DNA of 44,913 nucleotides from an uncultured Bacteroidota bacterium (GTDB lineage Bacteria; Bacteroidota; Bacteroidia; Chitinophagales; Chitinophagaceae): positions 1-44,913 of the forward strand of contig CAINOI010000072.1 of the NCBI GenBank assembly GCA_903851465.1, in the 5' to 3' direction. Below are positions 18,853 through 26,096 of the stretch, piece after piece. The translations under genes and the position numbers were made by a program. Position 1 is the stretch's first letter. Every line of letters starts with the position of its first letter. A model generated the notes under the pieces. That model was not told the DNA's origin. It made no database searches and saw only the letters and a list, made by a program, of their open reading frames with translations.

Positions 18853-19800
18853 ATGCAAACAATACTTATTACAGGTGGAACAGGGATGGTTGGTCAATCT
18901 TTAACCAACTTATTATTAAACAAAGGGTATCAAGTCATTGTTTTGACTAGACAGCAAAAACAAGCTAGTCGTTTGAATTTTTCTTTTGCACAATGGGATT
19001 TAAATAAAGGTTGGATTGATCCAGCAGCCATTGCTGCTGCTGATTATATCATTCATTTAGCAGGAGAGGGTGTAGCAGATAAAAGATGGACTAAGGCAAG
19101 AAAAAAAGCCATTTTAGATAGCCGTGTAGATTCAAGTGCATTGCTTGTAAAAACTTTAAAAGCACATCCAAATAAAGTGAAAGCCATTGTTGCTGCATCT
19201 GCTATTGGTTGGTATGGTCCGGATAATGAAAAAAGTAAACAATCAGGTTTTGTAGAAACAGATCCAGTCGATCATAGTTTCTTAGGGGACACCTGTAGAC
19301 AATGGGAGGAGAGCATGCATCCAGTTAAAGCAATGGGCATTCGGTTAATTACCATCCGAATTGGGATTGTATTCAATAAAATGGGTGGTGCATTGGCTGA
19401 ATTCATTAAGCCAGCAAAGCTAGGCGCAGCAGCTATATTAGGGGATGGTCAACAAATGGTAAGCTGGATTCATCAGCAAGACCTAAGTCGTCTAATGCTA
19501 TTTGCATTAGAACAGGAACAAGTGGAAGGGGTTTACAATGCAGTCGCTCCAGATCCTGTGAATAATGCCATATTAACAAAAGCAATTGCACGACGTTTTC
19601 ATACTTGGGCGATTCCATTCCATGTACCAAGCTTTATTCTAAAAATAATGCTAGGAGAAATGAGTGTCGAAGTGTTGAAAAGTGCCAATGTAAGTGCATC
19701 AAAAATAATTGCAGCCGGATTTAGCTTTGACTATGCAAGTATGGATGAAGCTTTAGATGACTTGTTAATTTCTAATTGGTCTTCCAGAGGTGATCACTGA
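18853..19800 (+). CDS. TIGR01777-type NAD(P)-binding epimerase/SDR protein
   Basis: 315 residues. It has an N-terminal Rossmann motif ITGGTGMVGQSL, AAADYIIHLAGEGVADKRWT, a SAIGWYG segment with the catalytic-type tyrosine, and the C-terminal DUF1731-like region (VPSFILKIMLGEMSVEVLKSAN). This is the YfcH/TIGR01777 family of extended SDRs; the substrate is unknown. It begins 13 bp after the ftsZ terminator. Its 3' end overlaps the convergent FadN-like gene by 36 bp. Confidence 0.88.
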   Translation: MQTILITGGTGMVGQSLTNLLLNKGYQVIVLTRQQKQASRLNFSFAQWDLNKGWIDPAAIAAADYIIHLAGEGVADKRWTKARKKAILDSRVDSSALLVKTLKAHPNKVKAIVAASAIGWYGPDNEKSKQSGFVETDPVDHSFLGDTCRQWEESMHPVKAMGIRLITIRIGIVFNKMGGALAEFIKPAKLGAAAILGDGQQMVSWIHQQDLSRLMLFALEQEQVEGVYNAVAPDPVNNAILTKAIARRFHTWAIPFHVPSFILKIMLGEMSVEVLKSANVSASKIIAAGFSFDYASMDEALDDLLISNWSSRGDH

Positions 19801-22137
19801 TTGAATACGCTCTAAGGTTTTCTTTTCGCCACAAAGACTTAAGAAAGCTTCACGTTCTAAGTTTAATAAATATTGTTCGTTCACCACTGTGGCTTCACTT
19901 AAGTCGCCTCCACACATCACATATGCCAATTTACGTGCAACGAGTGCATCATGGTCTGTTGCATAACCTCCACGCCACATGCCATTGATACCAGCATACA
20001 ATGCGCCAAGTCCTGCCTTACCCATCACTTTAATATCATTTCGTTGAATGGGTTGCGTATAACCACCGTTAAAAAGTTCAAGCACTTGTTCTTTTGCTTT
20101 TGCGATACGTCTAGATTGATTGAATACAATCTGATCTTGGCCTTTTCTAAAAATACCCATCTCCATGGCTTCATGTGCCGAAGTGGCCACTTTAGCAGTG
20201 GCAATTTGAAGGAATCTATTTTTTAAAGTGATTGTTTCAGGTTCTTCTGCATGCATTTCATCTGATGCACGTAATACCAATTCTTTGGTACCACCCCCAC
20301 CAGGTATCACTCCAATACCTAATTCAACCAATCCAATATAAGTCTCTGCTGCAGCGGTAATGGCGTCCGCATGTAAATTCATTTCACAACCACCACCCAA
20401 ACACAATCCGTGCGGTGCCGTAACAACTGGGATAGAAGAATAGCGAACACGCATCATGGTATTTTGAAAAGTACGAACCGCCATATCTAATTCTTCATAA
20501 TCTTGTTCAATCGCTAACATAAAAATCATGCCCACATTTGCACCAGCACTAAATAAATTCCCTTCATTGGCAATGACTAAGCCTTTACTTTGCTCTTCGG
20601 ATAGTTGAATGGCTTTATTCAATCCTTGTAATACTTCTCCACCAATGCTATTCATCTTGGTATTCCAATTAAATCCAAATACATCCTCGCCTATGTCTAC
20701 CAAGTTGCAAGCACTATTTTTCCAAATAGTTTTTTCTTTGAAATCAGATAAAATAATAAAGGACTCGGCACCTGGAATCAACACATAATCACCTGTAACA
20801 ATATCGTAATAATAACGCTTGCCATTTTTAGTGGTATAAAAGGAGAAGCCTTTTGCAACCATTGTTTCAACCCATGGTGCAACTGCATTTCCAGCTGCTT
20901 TCATTTCTTTAATAACAGTTTCAATACCAAGTTCATTCCAAGATTCAAATGCGCCAATTTCCCAGCCAAATCCAGCTTTCAATGCATCATCTACACGATA
21001 TAATTCATCACTGATTTCTGGAATACGGTGGCTGATATAAGAAAATAAAGCGTGATGAAAAGCTTGAATAAATTGTCCCGCTTTATCTTTTGATTGGTAC
21101 AAAGCTTTTAATCTTGCAGGTAAATTGTCTAACGCTTTTGCCGCATCAATAGAAGCCATTTTTGTTTTCTTACGTGGCTCGTATTCAAGTGTCGCTAAAT
21201 TTAAAGTCAATATTTCTTTGGTAGTAGCCGTCTTTACTTTTTTGAAAAACCCTTGCCCAGTTTTATCACCAAGCCAATTTTGGGCCACCATTTTCTCCAA
21301 CCAACTAGGAAGTGTAAATGTTGCTTTAGCTTCGTCATTTGGACAATTATCTGCCACACCTGTCGCCACTTTTACTAGAGTATCAATCCCCACTACGTCA
21401 GCAGTTCTGAATGTAGCAGATTTTGGACGACCTAAAATGGGGCCAGTTAAGGATTCCACTTCGTCAATGGTCAATCCCATTTTTTCCATTATGTGCAACA
21501 CGCTCATCATGCTAAAAACACCGACTCTATTGGCGATAAAAGCAGGGGTGTCTTTACACAAAACAGTTGTCTTGCCCAAGAATACATCCCCATAGTGCAT
21601 ATGAAAATCAATCACTGAATGATCTGTTTTTGGCGTAGGGATGATTTCTAATAGTCTTAAATATCTAGGGGGATTAAAAAAGTGCGTTCCACAAAAATGT
21701 TTTTGAAAATCTTCCGAACGACCTTCTGCCATTAAATGAATTGGAATACCAGAAGTATTAGAGCTCACCAATGTACCAGGTTTGCGGTATTGTTCTACTT
21801 GATCATAAATACTTTTTTTGATGTCCAATCTTTCCACCACCACTTCTAAGATCCAATCTGCATTTGCAATTTTGGCCATATCGTCTGTGAAATTTCCAGT
21901 ACGAATATTTTTTGTAAATGCACTACTATAAATAGGGGAAGGATTTGACTTGATAGAAGCCTGCAATGCATCATTTACTAGTTTGTTTCTTTCTTTACTA
22001 TTGTTGCTTTCTTCGGCACCTGGTTGTAAACGATCTAACAATAAAACTTGCACGCCAATGCCTGCAAAATGACATGCGATTCTTGAACCCATTACACCAC
22101 TTCCAAGAATCACGACCTGCTTTATAGTTGGTTGCAT
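19765..22137 (-). CDS. 3-hydroxyacyl-CoA dehydrogenase/enoyl-CoA hydratase fusion (FadN-like)
   Basis: 790 residues. The N-terminal half is an NAD-dependent 3-hydroxyacyl-CoA dehydrogenase (VVILGSGVMGSRIACHFAG, then CGTHFFNPPRYLRLLEIIPT, and a C-terminal domain with GRPKSATFRTADVVGIDTL). The C-terminal third is an enoyl-CoA hydratase/crotonase fold with oxyanion-hole segments LFSAGANVG and HGLCLGGGCEM and the IGVIPGGGGTKEL motif. The order dehydrogenase-then-hydratase is that of Bacillus FadN, the reverse of E. coli FadB. It should catalyse hydration and oxidation in fatty-acid beta-oxidation. The thiolase and acyl-CoA dehydrogenase partners are not adjacent. Confidence 0.92.
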   Translation of the reverse strand: MQPTIKQVVILGSGVMGSRIACHFAGIGVQVLLLDRLQPGAEESNNSKERNKLVNDALQASIKSNPSPIYSSAFTKNIRTGNFTDDMAKIANADWILEVVVERLDIKKSIYDQVEQYRKPGTLVSSNTSGIPIHLMAEGRSEDFQKHFCGTHFFNPPRYLRLLEIIPTPKTDHSVIDFHMHYGDVFLGKTTVLCKDTPAFIANRVGVFSMMSVLHIMEKMGLTIDEVESLTGPILGRPKSATFRTADVVGIDTLVKVATGVADNCPNDEAKATFTLPSWLEKMVAQNWLGDKTGQGFFKKVKTATTKEILTLNLATLEYEPRKKTKMASIDAAKALDNLPARLKALYQSKDKAGQFIQAFHHALFSYISHRIPEISDELYRVDDALKAGFGWEIGAFESWNELGIETVIKEMKAAGNAVAPWVETMVAKGFSFYTTKNGKRYYYDIVTGDYVLIPGAESFIILSDFKEKTIWKNSACNLVDIGEDVFGFNWNTKMNSIGGEVLQGLNKAIQLSEEQSKGLVIANEGNLFSAGANVGMIFMLAIEQDYEELDMAVRTFQNTMMRVRYSSIPVVTAPHGLCLGGGCEMNLHADAITAAAETYIGLVELGIGVIPGGGGTKELVLRASDEMHAEEPETITLKNRFLQIATAKVATSAHEAMEMGIFRKGQDQIVFNQSRRIAKAKEQVLELFNGGYTQPIQRNDIKVMGKAGLGALYAGINGMWRGGYATDHDALVARKLAYVMCGGDLSEATVVNEQYLLNLEREAFLSLCGEKKTLERIQSVITSGRPIRN

Positions 22138-22151
22138 AGTATAGCTTTTCG

Positions 22152-22183
22152 TAAAATTAGTTAGTTATGCAACTATTTTCAAA
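22152..22183 (-). promoter_or_regulatory. Possible promoter of the FadN-like gene
   Basis: On the minus strand TTTG (22183-22180) and TAATTTTA (22159-22152; 7 of 8 to TAnnTTTG) are 20 bp apart, 14 bp before the start codon. The spacing fits the Bacteroidota consensus but the -7 element has one mismatch. Confidence 0.35.
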
Positions 22184-22279
22184 AAAATTTTCATTTTTGC
22201 AAAAAAAGGCTCAAAATCACCTTTGGTTGCTTCTTTTAACCTTTTAACAAAACCAAGTGGAGGGTTGAGTGCTTTAGAG

Positions 22280-22287
22280 TACATTTG
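22280..22287 (+). promoter_or_regulatory. -7 promoter element before the ABC ATPase gene
   Basis: TACATTTG at 22280-22287 matches TAnnTTTG exactly and lies 30 bp before the ATG at 22318. I see no good -33 TTTG at the right distance. Confidence 0.4.
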
Positions 22288-22317
22288 TACGAGCAAGAAA
22301 TTCGAAAATTTATTATT

Positions 22318-23013
22318 ATGTCAGCAGTTATTGAACTTAGAGCGATTCAGAAAAGCTATTTTATGGCCAACCAAGCAATCCCTGTTTTAAAAGGGATCAA
22401 TTTGGATATCAACCGAAATGAATATGTCGCATTAATGGGTCCATCAGGTAGTGGTAAAAGTACATTGATGAATATATTGGGTTGCTTGGATTCTCCTACT
22501 GCGGGCACCTACAATTTAAATGGACATGATGTAAGTGCGATGTCAGATGATGAGCTAGCTGGAATTAGAAATATTGAAATAGGATTCGTGTTTCAACAAT
22601 TTAATTTATTGCCAAGATTAACCGCTGCAGAAAATGTGGCTTTACCATTGGTTTATGCGGGCATTTCAAAAAAGGATCGTATTGAAAGGGCTTTAGTGGC
22701 TTTAGAAAAAGTAGGACTTGCGGATAGAAGTCACCATAAGTCAAATGAGTTGAGTGGTGGACAAATTCAACGTGTGGCCATTGCACGAGCATTGGTGAAT
22801 AACCCATCTATTTTATTAGCAGATGAACCTACAGGTAATTTGGATTCAAAAACATCTGTAGAAGTCATGGAATTATTTGGGAAAATCCATGCTGCCGGCA
22901 ATACGGTGATTCTTGTGACACACGAGGAAGATATCGCTCGATATGCGCATCGTGTGGTTCGCTTAAGGGACGGAAATGTAGAGACCGACACCTTGAATCA
23001 AACACATATTTAA
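22318..23013 (+). CDS. ABC transporter ATP-binding protein, MacB/LolD family
   Basis: 231 residues from the ATG at 22318; the frame extends 33 bp upstream but [14 protein letters not shown] is the natural N-terminus. The nucleotide-binding domain is complete: Walker [10 protein letters not shown] (41-49), Q-loop [14 protein letters not shown], signature [15 protein letters not shown], Walker [13 protein letters not shown] and H-loop VTHEED. It belongs to the family that energises export or lipoprotein release with MacB- or LolCE-type permeases. No permease gene is adjacent, so the substrate cannot be inferred. Confidence 0.9.
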   Translation: MSAVIELRAIQKSYFMANQAIPVLKGINLDINRNEYVALMGPSGSGKSTLMNILGCLDSPTAGTYNLNGHDVSAMSDDELAGIRNIEIGFVFQQFNLLPRLTAAENVALPLVYAGISKKDRIERALVALEKVGLADRSHHKSNELSGGQIQRVAIARALVNNPSILLADEPTGNLDSKTSVEVMELFGKIHAAGNTVILVTHEEDIARYAHRVVRLRDGNVETDTLNQTHI

Positions 23014-23048
23014 TTTGCTAGATACTGAACTAAGTGTCTTTAGTTTTG
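23014..23048 (+). promoter_or_regulatory. Promoter of the cobalamin adenosyltransferase gene
   Basis: TTTG at 23014-23017 and an exact -7 element TAGTTTTG at 23041-23048, spaced 23 bp, begin directly after the stop of the ABC ATPase gene. Only 10 bp separate the -7 element from the ATG, so the leader would be nearly absent. Confidence 0.45.
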
Positions 23049-23058
23049 TTATAAGGAT

Positions 23059-23613
23059 ATGAAAATTTACACCAAGGCAGGCGATCAGGGAAAAACATCA
23101 TTAATTGGAGGGACGAGAGTACCTAAAAGTCATATTCGTATCGAAACATATGGCACAGTAGACGAATTGAACTCATTCATTGGATTATTGAATGATTTAG
23201 TGGTGGATGCAAAAATTAACTCAGATTTAAAAGAAATACAGGACAGGTTATTTACAGTAGGTTCGAGCTTAGCTTGTGATCCAGAAAAAGAATCGGCACT
23301 AAAAATCCCAGATTTAAAAGAAGAAGACATTGCAGGACTTGAATTGGCGATGGATGCAATGAACGAAGTGCTTGCTCCAATGAAATCATTTATTATTCCA
23401 GGTGGACATCAAGCCATCTCTACTGCGCATATCGCTAGATGTGTTTGCCGAAGAGCAGAACGCTGGTGTGTGAATATGCAAGAAGAAGATTTATTTGTAG
23501 AAATTTTAGTAATCAAATATTTGAACCGTTTGAGCGATTACTTATTTACACTAGCTCGTTATATCGGGCATTTGAATGGGGTAGCGGATCTGCCTTGGAA
23601 ACCTAGGATCTAA
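23059..23613 (+). CDS. Cob(I)yrinic acid a,c-diamide adenosyltransferase, PduO type
   Basis: 184 residues, complete. The N-terminal MKIYTKAGDQGKTSLIGG is the ATP-binding signature of PduO-type ATP:corrinoid adenosyltransferases. YGTVDELNSFIGL and the C-terminal CVCRRAERW and LNRLSDYLFTLAR are also family motifs. It transfers the adenosyl group of ATP to reduced cobalamin, making the coenzyme B12 used by mutases and class II ribonucleotide reductase. No B12-dependent enzyme or B12 synthesis gene is next to it. It converges on the LolD-like gene with a 16-bp gap. Confidence 0.93.
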   Translation: MKIYTKAGDQGKTSLIGGTRVPKSHIRIETYGTVDELNSFIGLLNDLVVDAKINSDLKEIQDRLFTVGSSLACDPEKESALKIPDLKEEDIAGLELAMDAMNEVLAPMKSFIIPGGHQAISTAHIARCVCRRAERWCVNMQEEDLFVEILVIKYLNRLSDYLFTLARYIGHLNGVADLPWKPRI

Positions 23614-23629
23614 TTTAAGCTACACGACT

Positions 23630-24298
23630 TTATACAAAAAGCCCGTCTCTCATAGTAAGGGTTCTGTCGCTTAATGCAGCTAATGCTTCGTTGTGTGTTA
23701 CAATTAAAAAACTCTGGTTCAATTCCTTTTTCAAACGTAAAAATAATTCGTGCATGGCTTGGGCATTTTCGCTATCCAAGTTGCCAGTTGGCTCATCTGC
23801 AAAAATGATTGCTGGCTGATTGATGAGCGCCCTAGCAACTGCAATTCTTTGTTGCTCCCCCCCAGATAATTGGTGTGGTTTTTTATCTTGTTTGTCTGCA
23901 AGTCCTAAAAAGTCTAATAATTCAAGGGCTTTTTTTGATACGACTTTTTTATCCTGTTTCCCAATCCATCCAGGGATTGAAATATTTTCGATTGCAGTGA
24001 ATTCGGGTAATAAATGGTGAAACTGAAACACAAAACCAATTCGGGTATTTCTAAATTGTGCCAATTGTTGGTTGTTCAATTGATCAATGGCAATCCCTTC
24101 AAAAAAAATTTGCCCTTTATCCGCCTTTTCCAGACTACTTACAATGTACAAAAGCGTCGATTTGCCGGCACCAGATGGCCCGATAATAGAAACTAACTCA
24201 CCCTTGGATAACTCCAAGGAAACGGCTTTAAGGACAGGTACGGTCCCATATTGCTTCCATATATCTTTGGCTACGAGTAGTTTTGGCTCCATCTCCAT
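23630..24298 (-). CDS. ABC transporter ATP-binding protein, LolD-like
   Basis: 222 residues. It has Walker A GPSGAGKSTLL, FVFQFHHLLPEFTA, signature LSGGEQQRIAVARAL, Walker [13 protein letters not shown] and VTHNEAL. The FQFHHLLPEFTA stretch is characteristic of LolD, the ATPase that releases lipoproteins from the inner membrane with LolC/E. The membrane partners are not adjacent. It is the second stand-alone ATPase of the same superfamily branch within 2 kb. Two ATG codons (24298, 24292) are possible starts. Confidence 0.88.
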   Translation of the reverse strand: MEMEPKLLVAKDIWKQYGTVPVLKAVSLELSKGELVSIIGPSGAGKSTLLYIVSSLEKADKGQIFFEGIAIDQLNNQQLAQFRNTRIGFVFQFHHLLPEFTAIENISIPGWIGKQDKKVVSKKALELLDFLGLADKQDKKPHQLSGGEQQRIAVARALINQPAIIFADEPTGNLDSENAQAMHELFLRLKKELNQSFLIVTHNEALAALSDRTLTMRDGLFV

Positions 24299-24372
24299 GG
24301 TACAAACCTACGATTACCCATTGAATTTTGCCAAAAATTAATAAAATGTTTACATGATGTAGAAAAATCAGA

Positions 24373-24403
24373 TTTGGTTGTATCATATATACGGCTACTT
24401 TTG
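24373..24403 (+). promoter_or_regulatory. Consensus Bacteroidota promoter of the DUF2795-like gene
   Basis: TTTG at 24373-24376 and TACTTTTG at 24396-24403 are exact matches to the -33 and -7 elements, spaced 19 bp. The ATG follows 14 bp after the -7 element, implying a leader of only a few bases. Confidence 0.7.
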
Positions 24404-24417
24404 CAAAAAAGAAGCTT

Positions 24418-24639
24418 ATGTTTTGGACATTAGAATTAGCCAGCTATTTAGAAGAAGCGCCTTGGCCAGCAACTAAAGATGAATTGATTGACTACTCCAT
24501 TAGGAGCGGTGCCCCTATAGAAGTAGTTGAGAATTTACAAGAGTTGGAGGACGAGGGCGAAGTGTATGAAAGTATTGAAGACATTTGGCCGGATTACCCA
24601 AGCCAAGAAGATTTTATGTTTAATGAAGACGAGTACTAA
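24418..24639 (+). CDS. Small acidic DUF2795-like protein
   Basis: 73 residues, very acidic (DELIDYS, ELEDEGEVYESIEDIWPDYPSQEDF). It resembles the DUF2795 family of short proteins of unknown function found as single-copy genes in Bacteroidota. There is no signal peptide or membrane segment. Its own strong promoter precedes it and its stop codon lies inside a 17-bp hairpin that should act as terminator, so it is a monocistronic, probably well expressed gene. No reaction can be assigned. Confidence 0.85.
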   Translation: MFWTLELASYLEEAPWPATKDELIDYSIRSGAPIEVVENLQELEDEGEVYESIEDIWPDYPSQEDFMFNEDEY

Positions 24640-24682
24640 AATACAAGGCGCTTTCGTAGAAAGTTAGCGCCTTGTATTTTAG
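24636..24682 (+). terminator. Perfect 17-bp inverted repeat terminator containing a stop codon
   Basis: CTAAAATACAAGGCGCT (24636-24652) pairs perfectly with 24666-24682 across a 13-nt loop. The TAA stop of the DUF2795-like gene (24637-24639) is part of the stem. The stem base is A/T rich on both arms, so it can terminate in both directions. Confidence 0.75.
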
Positions 24683-24695
24683 TCTCTAATGAATT

Positions 24696-24738
24696 TAATA
24701 AAAAAGAGGTCGCAAATTTTGCGACCTCTTTTTTATTA
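24696..24738. terminator. Bidirectional palindromic terminator, copy A
   Basis: Two 21-nt arms (24696-24716 and 24718-24738) are perfectly complementary around a single central T. The GC part is GAGGTCGC/GCGACCTC, flanked by a long A tract on the left and T tract on the right. It is followed by ATTAAATCGCGAG, the same flank as copy B 110 bp further on. Confidence 0.75.
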
Positions 24739-24807
24739 AATCGCGAGTATGATATCTTAAAATTGTTAATAATCCTAATTACCAAAAAACACTAGGATAA
24801 ATGAACT

Positions 24808-24845
24808 TAAAAAAAGAGGACACGAATTCGTGTCCTCTTTTTTTA
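24808..24845. terminator. Bidirectional palindromic terminator, copy B
   Basis: Perfect 38-bp palindrome without a centre gap, with GAGGACACGAA/TTCGTGTCCTC in the middle and A and T tracts outside. It is 23 bp from the SemiSWEET stop codon and can terminate that minus-strand gene. Outer stem and the right flank ATTAAATCGCGAG are shared with copy A, but the inner stem differs. Confidence 0.75.
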
Positions 24846-24868
24846 TTAAATCGCGAGAAATAGTCTTA

Positions 24869-25141
24869 CTAAAAAGTCAACTTAAAATAAAGCAACATTA
24901 AACTTAAGGTCAATACGATGGTATTGGCTACAAGCACTGGTTTACTTTTAATTAAATAGGCATAGGTTAACCAAACGACACAACTAAAATTGACAATTAG
25001 AATCATGAGAAGGCTAAGGCTTTCTACATTTTTTGTCTGCCATGTCAAATACACCTGAGGTATAAATGTGATACAACTAAGTAAAGAACCAAAATAGCCA
25101 ATGGCTTCTACTAATTTTGGGTTGATTTGTTGGCCGCTCAT
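24869..25141 (-). CDS. SemiSWEET sugar transporter-like protein
   Basis: 90 residues with three predicted membrane helices, the size and topology of SemiSWEET half-transporters that dimerise to move sugars. The PQ-loop motif is visible in FIPQVYLTWQTKNVESLSL, and VNFSCVVWLTYAYLIKSKP matches the second and third helices. The sugar is unknown. It is a single-gene unit between palindromic terminator B and fabI, in the same direction as fabI with a 56-bp gap. Confidence 0.87.
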   Translation of the reverse strand: MSGQQINPKLVEAIGYFGSLLSCITFIPQVYLTWQTKNVESLSLLMILIVNFSCVVWLTYAYLIKSKPVLVANTIVLTLSLMLLYFKLTF

Positions 25142-25197
25142 TTAAATTATTTTTATTGTGGTCTTAATGATTGTTTTCCCTTAAAGTGCAAAAGGTT

Positions 25198-26019
25198 TTA
25201 TCCTTCTGTGATGCCAGCTTTTTGCATCACTAAATCACTTACGCCAGTAGTAGAATAACCACCATCATGGAATAAGTTTTGCATTGTGACCATCTTCGTT
25301 AAATCAGAGAATAAAGTGATACAATAGTTTGCACAATCTTCTGCTGAAGCATTTCCTAAAGGAGCAATGGCATCTGCATAATCGTAGAAGTCACCAAAAC
25401 CCTTGATACCTGTTCCTGCAGTTGTTTTAGTAGGAGACTGAGATACCGTATTTACACGAACTTTATTTCTTAAACCATAATGGTAACCAAAGCTACGTGC
25501 GATAGATTCTAATAATGCTTTAATGTCCGCCATATCTGTATAGAAAGGGTAGGTTCTTTGAGCAGCAGCATAGGTTAAAGCAACTACGCTAGCATGTTCA
25601 TTCAAGGCATCCATATTGTAAGCAACACTTAACATTTTATGTAAAGACATCGCAGATACGTCTACACCTTTTGCATAGTAATCGTAGTTCAAAGATGGGT
25701 AAGGAATATTTTTTCTGATATTAACACTCATGCCAATAGAATGTAAAACGAAATCTATTTTACCCCCTAAAATTTCTTGAGACTGCGTAAATAAATTAGT
25801 TAATTCTTCCACGTTGGTCGCATCAGCTGGAATAATTTTTGAATTGGTTTTTTCTGCAAGTGCATTGATCTCTCCCATGCGCATGGCGATAGGGGCATTG
25901 GTTAACACAAATGAGGCACCTTCAGCATGTGCTTGTTCTGCTACTTTCCATGCAATTGAATTTTGATCTAGTGCACCGGTAATAATACCTCTCTTACCTT
26001 TTAATAAATTGTATGCCAT
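25198..26019 (-). CDS. fabI: Enoyl-[acyl-carrier-protein] reductase, FabI-like
   Basis: 273 residues from the ATG at 26019; an upstream in-frame start at 26046 would add nine residues and place the -7 promoter box inside the gene. FabI catalyses the NADH-dependent last reduction of each fatty-acid elongation cycle. The glycine-rich start is GKRGIITGALDQNSIAWKVAE, where typical FabI has GIANxxSIAW. HSIGM and the catalytic spacing Tyr-x2-Met-x3-Lys in FYTDMADIKALLESIA are as in FabI. The C-terminal LFHDGGYSTTG is also typical. The cofactor-loop difference makes it a somewhat divergent member, and other SDR roles are possible but less likely. Confidence 0.82.
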   Translation of the reverse strand: MAYNLLKGKRGIITGALDQNSIAWKVAEQAHAEGASFVLTNAPIAMRMGEINALAEKTNSKIIPADATNVEELTNLFTQSQEILGGKIDFVLHSIGMSVNIRKNIPYPSLNYDYYAKGVDVSAMSLHKMLSVAYNMDALNEHASVVALTYAAAQRTYPFYTDMADIKALLESIARSFGYHYGLRNKVRVNTVSQSPTKTTAGTGIKGFGDFYDYADAIAPLGNASAEDCANYCITLFSDLTKMVTMQNLFHDGGYSTTGVSDLVMQKAGITEG

Positions 26020-26043
26020 CTTTATGGGTTTATTTAATTCTTG

Positions 26044-26051
26044 CAAAAATA
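26044..26051 (-). promoter_or_regulatory. -7 promoter element of fabI
   Basis: On the minus strand TATTTTTG (26051-26044) matches TAnnTTTG exactly, 24 bp before the ATG at 26019. No clear -33 TTTG is seen at 17-23 bp. Confidence 0.45.
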
Positions 26052-26096
26052 ATTATAATATCCTATAAAATAGCCATTCAGTGGGCTTAATATAGG

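Noticed and set aside
24689-24863. Two mini reading frames starting MNL at the palindromes (16 and 20 codons)
   Set aside because: They run through the hairpins, differ in frame after a few codons and encode unrelated sequence. The similarity belongs to the palindromic DNA.
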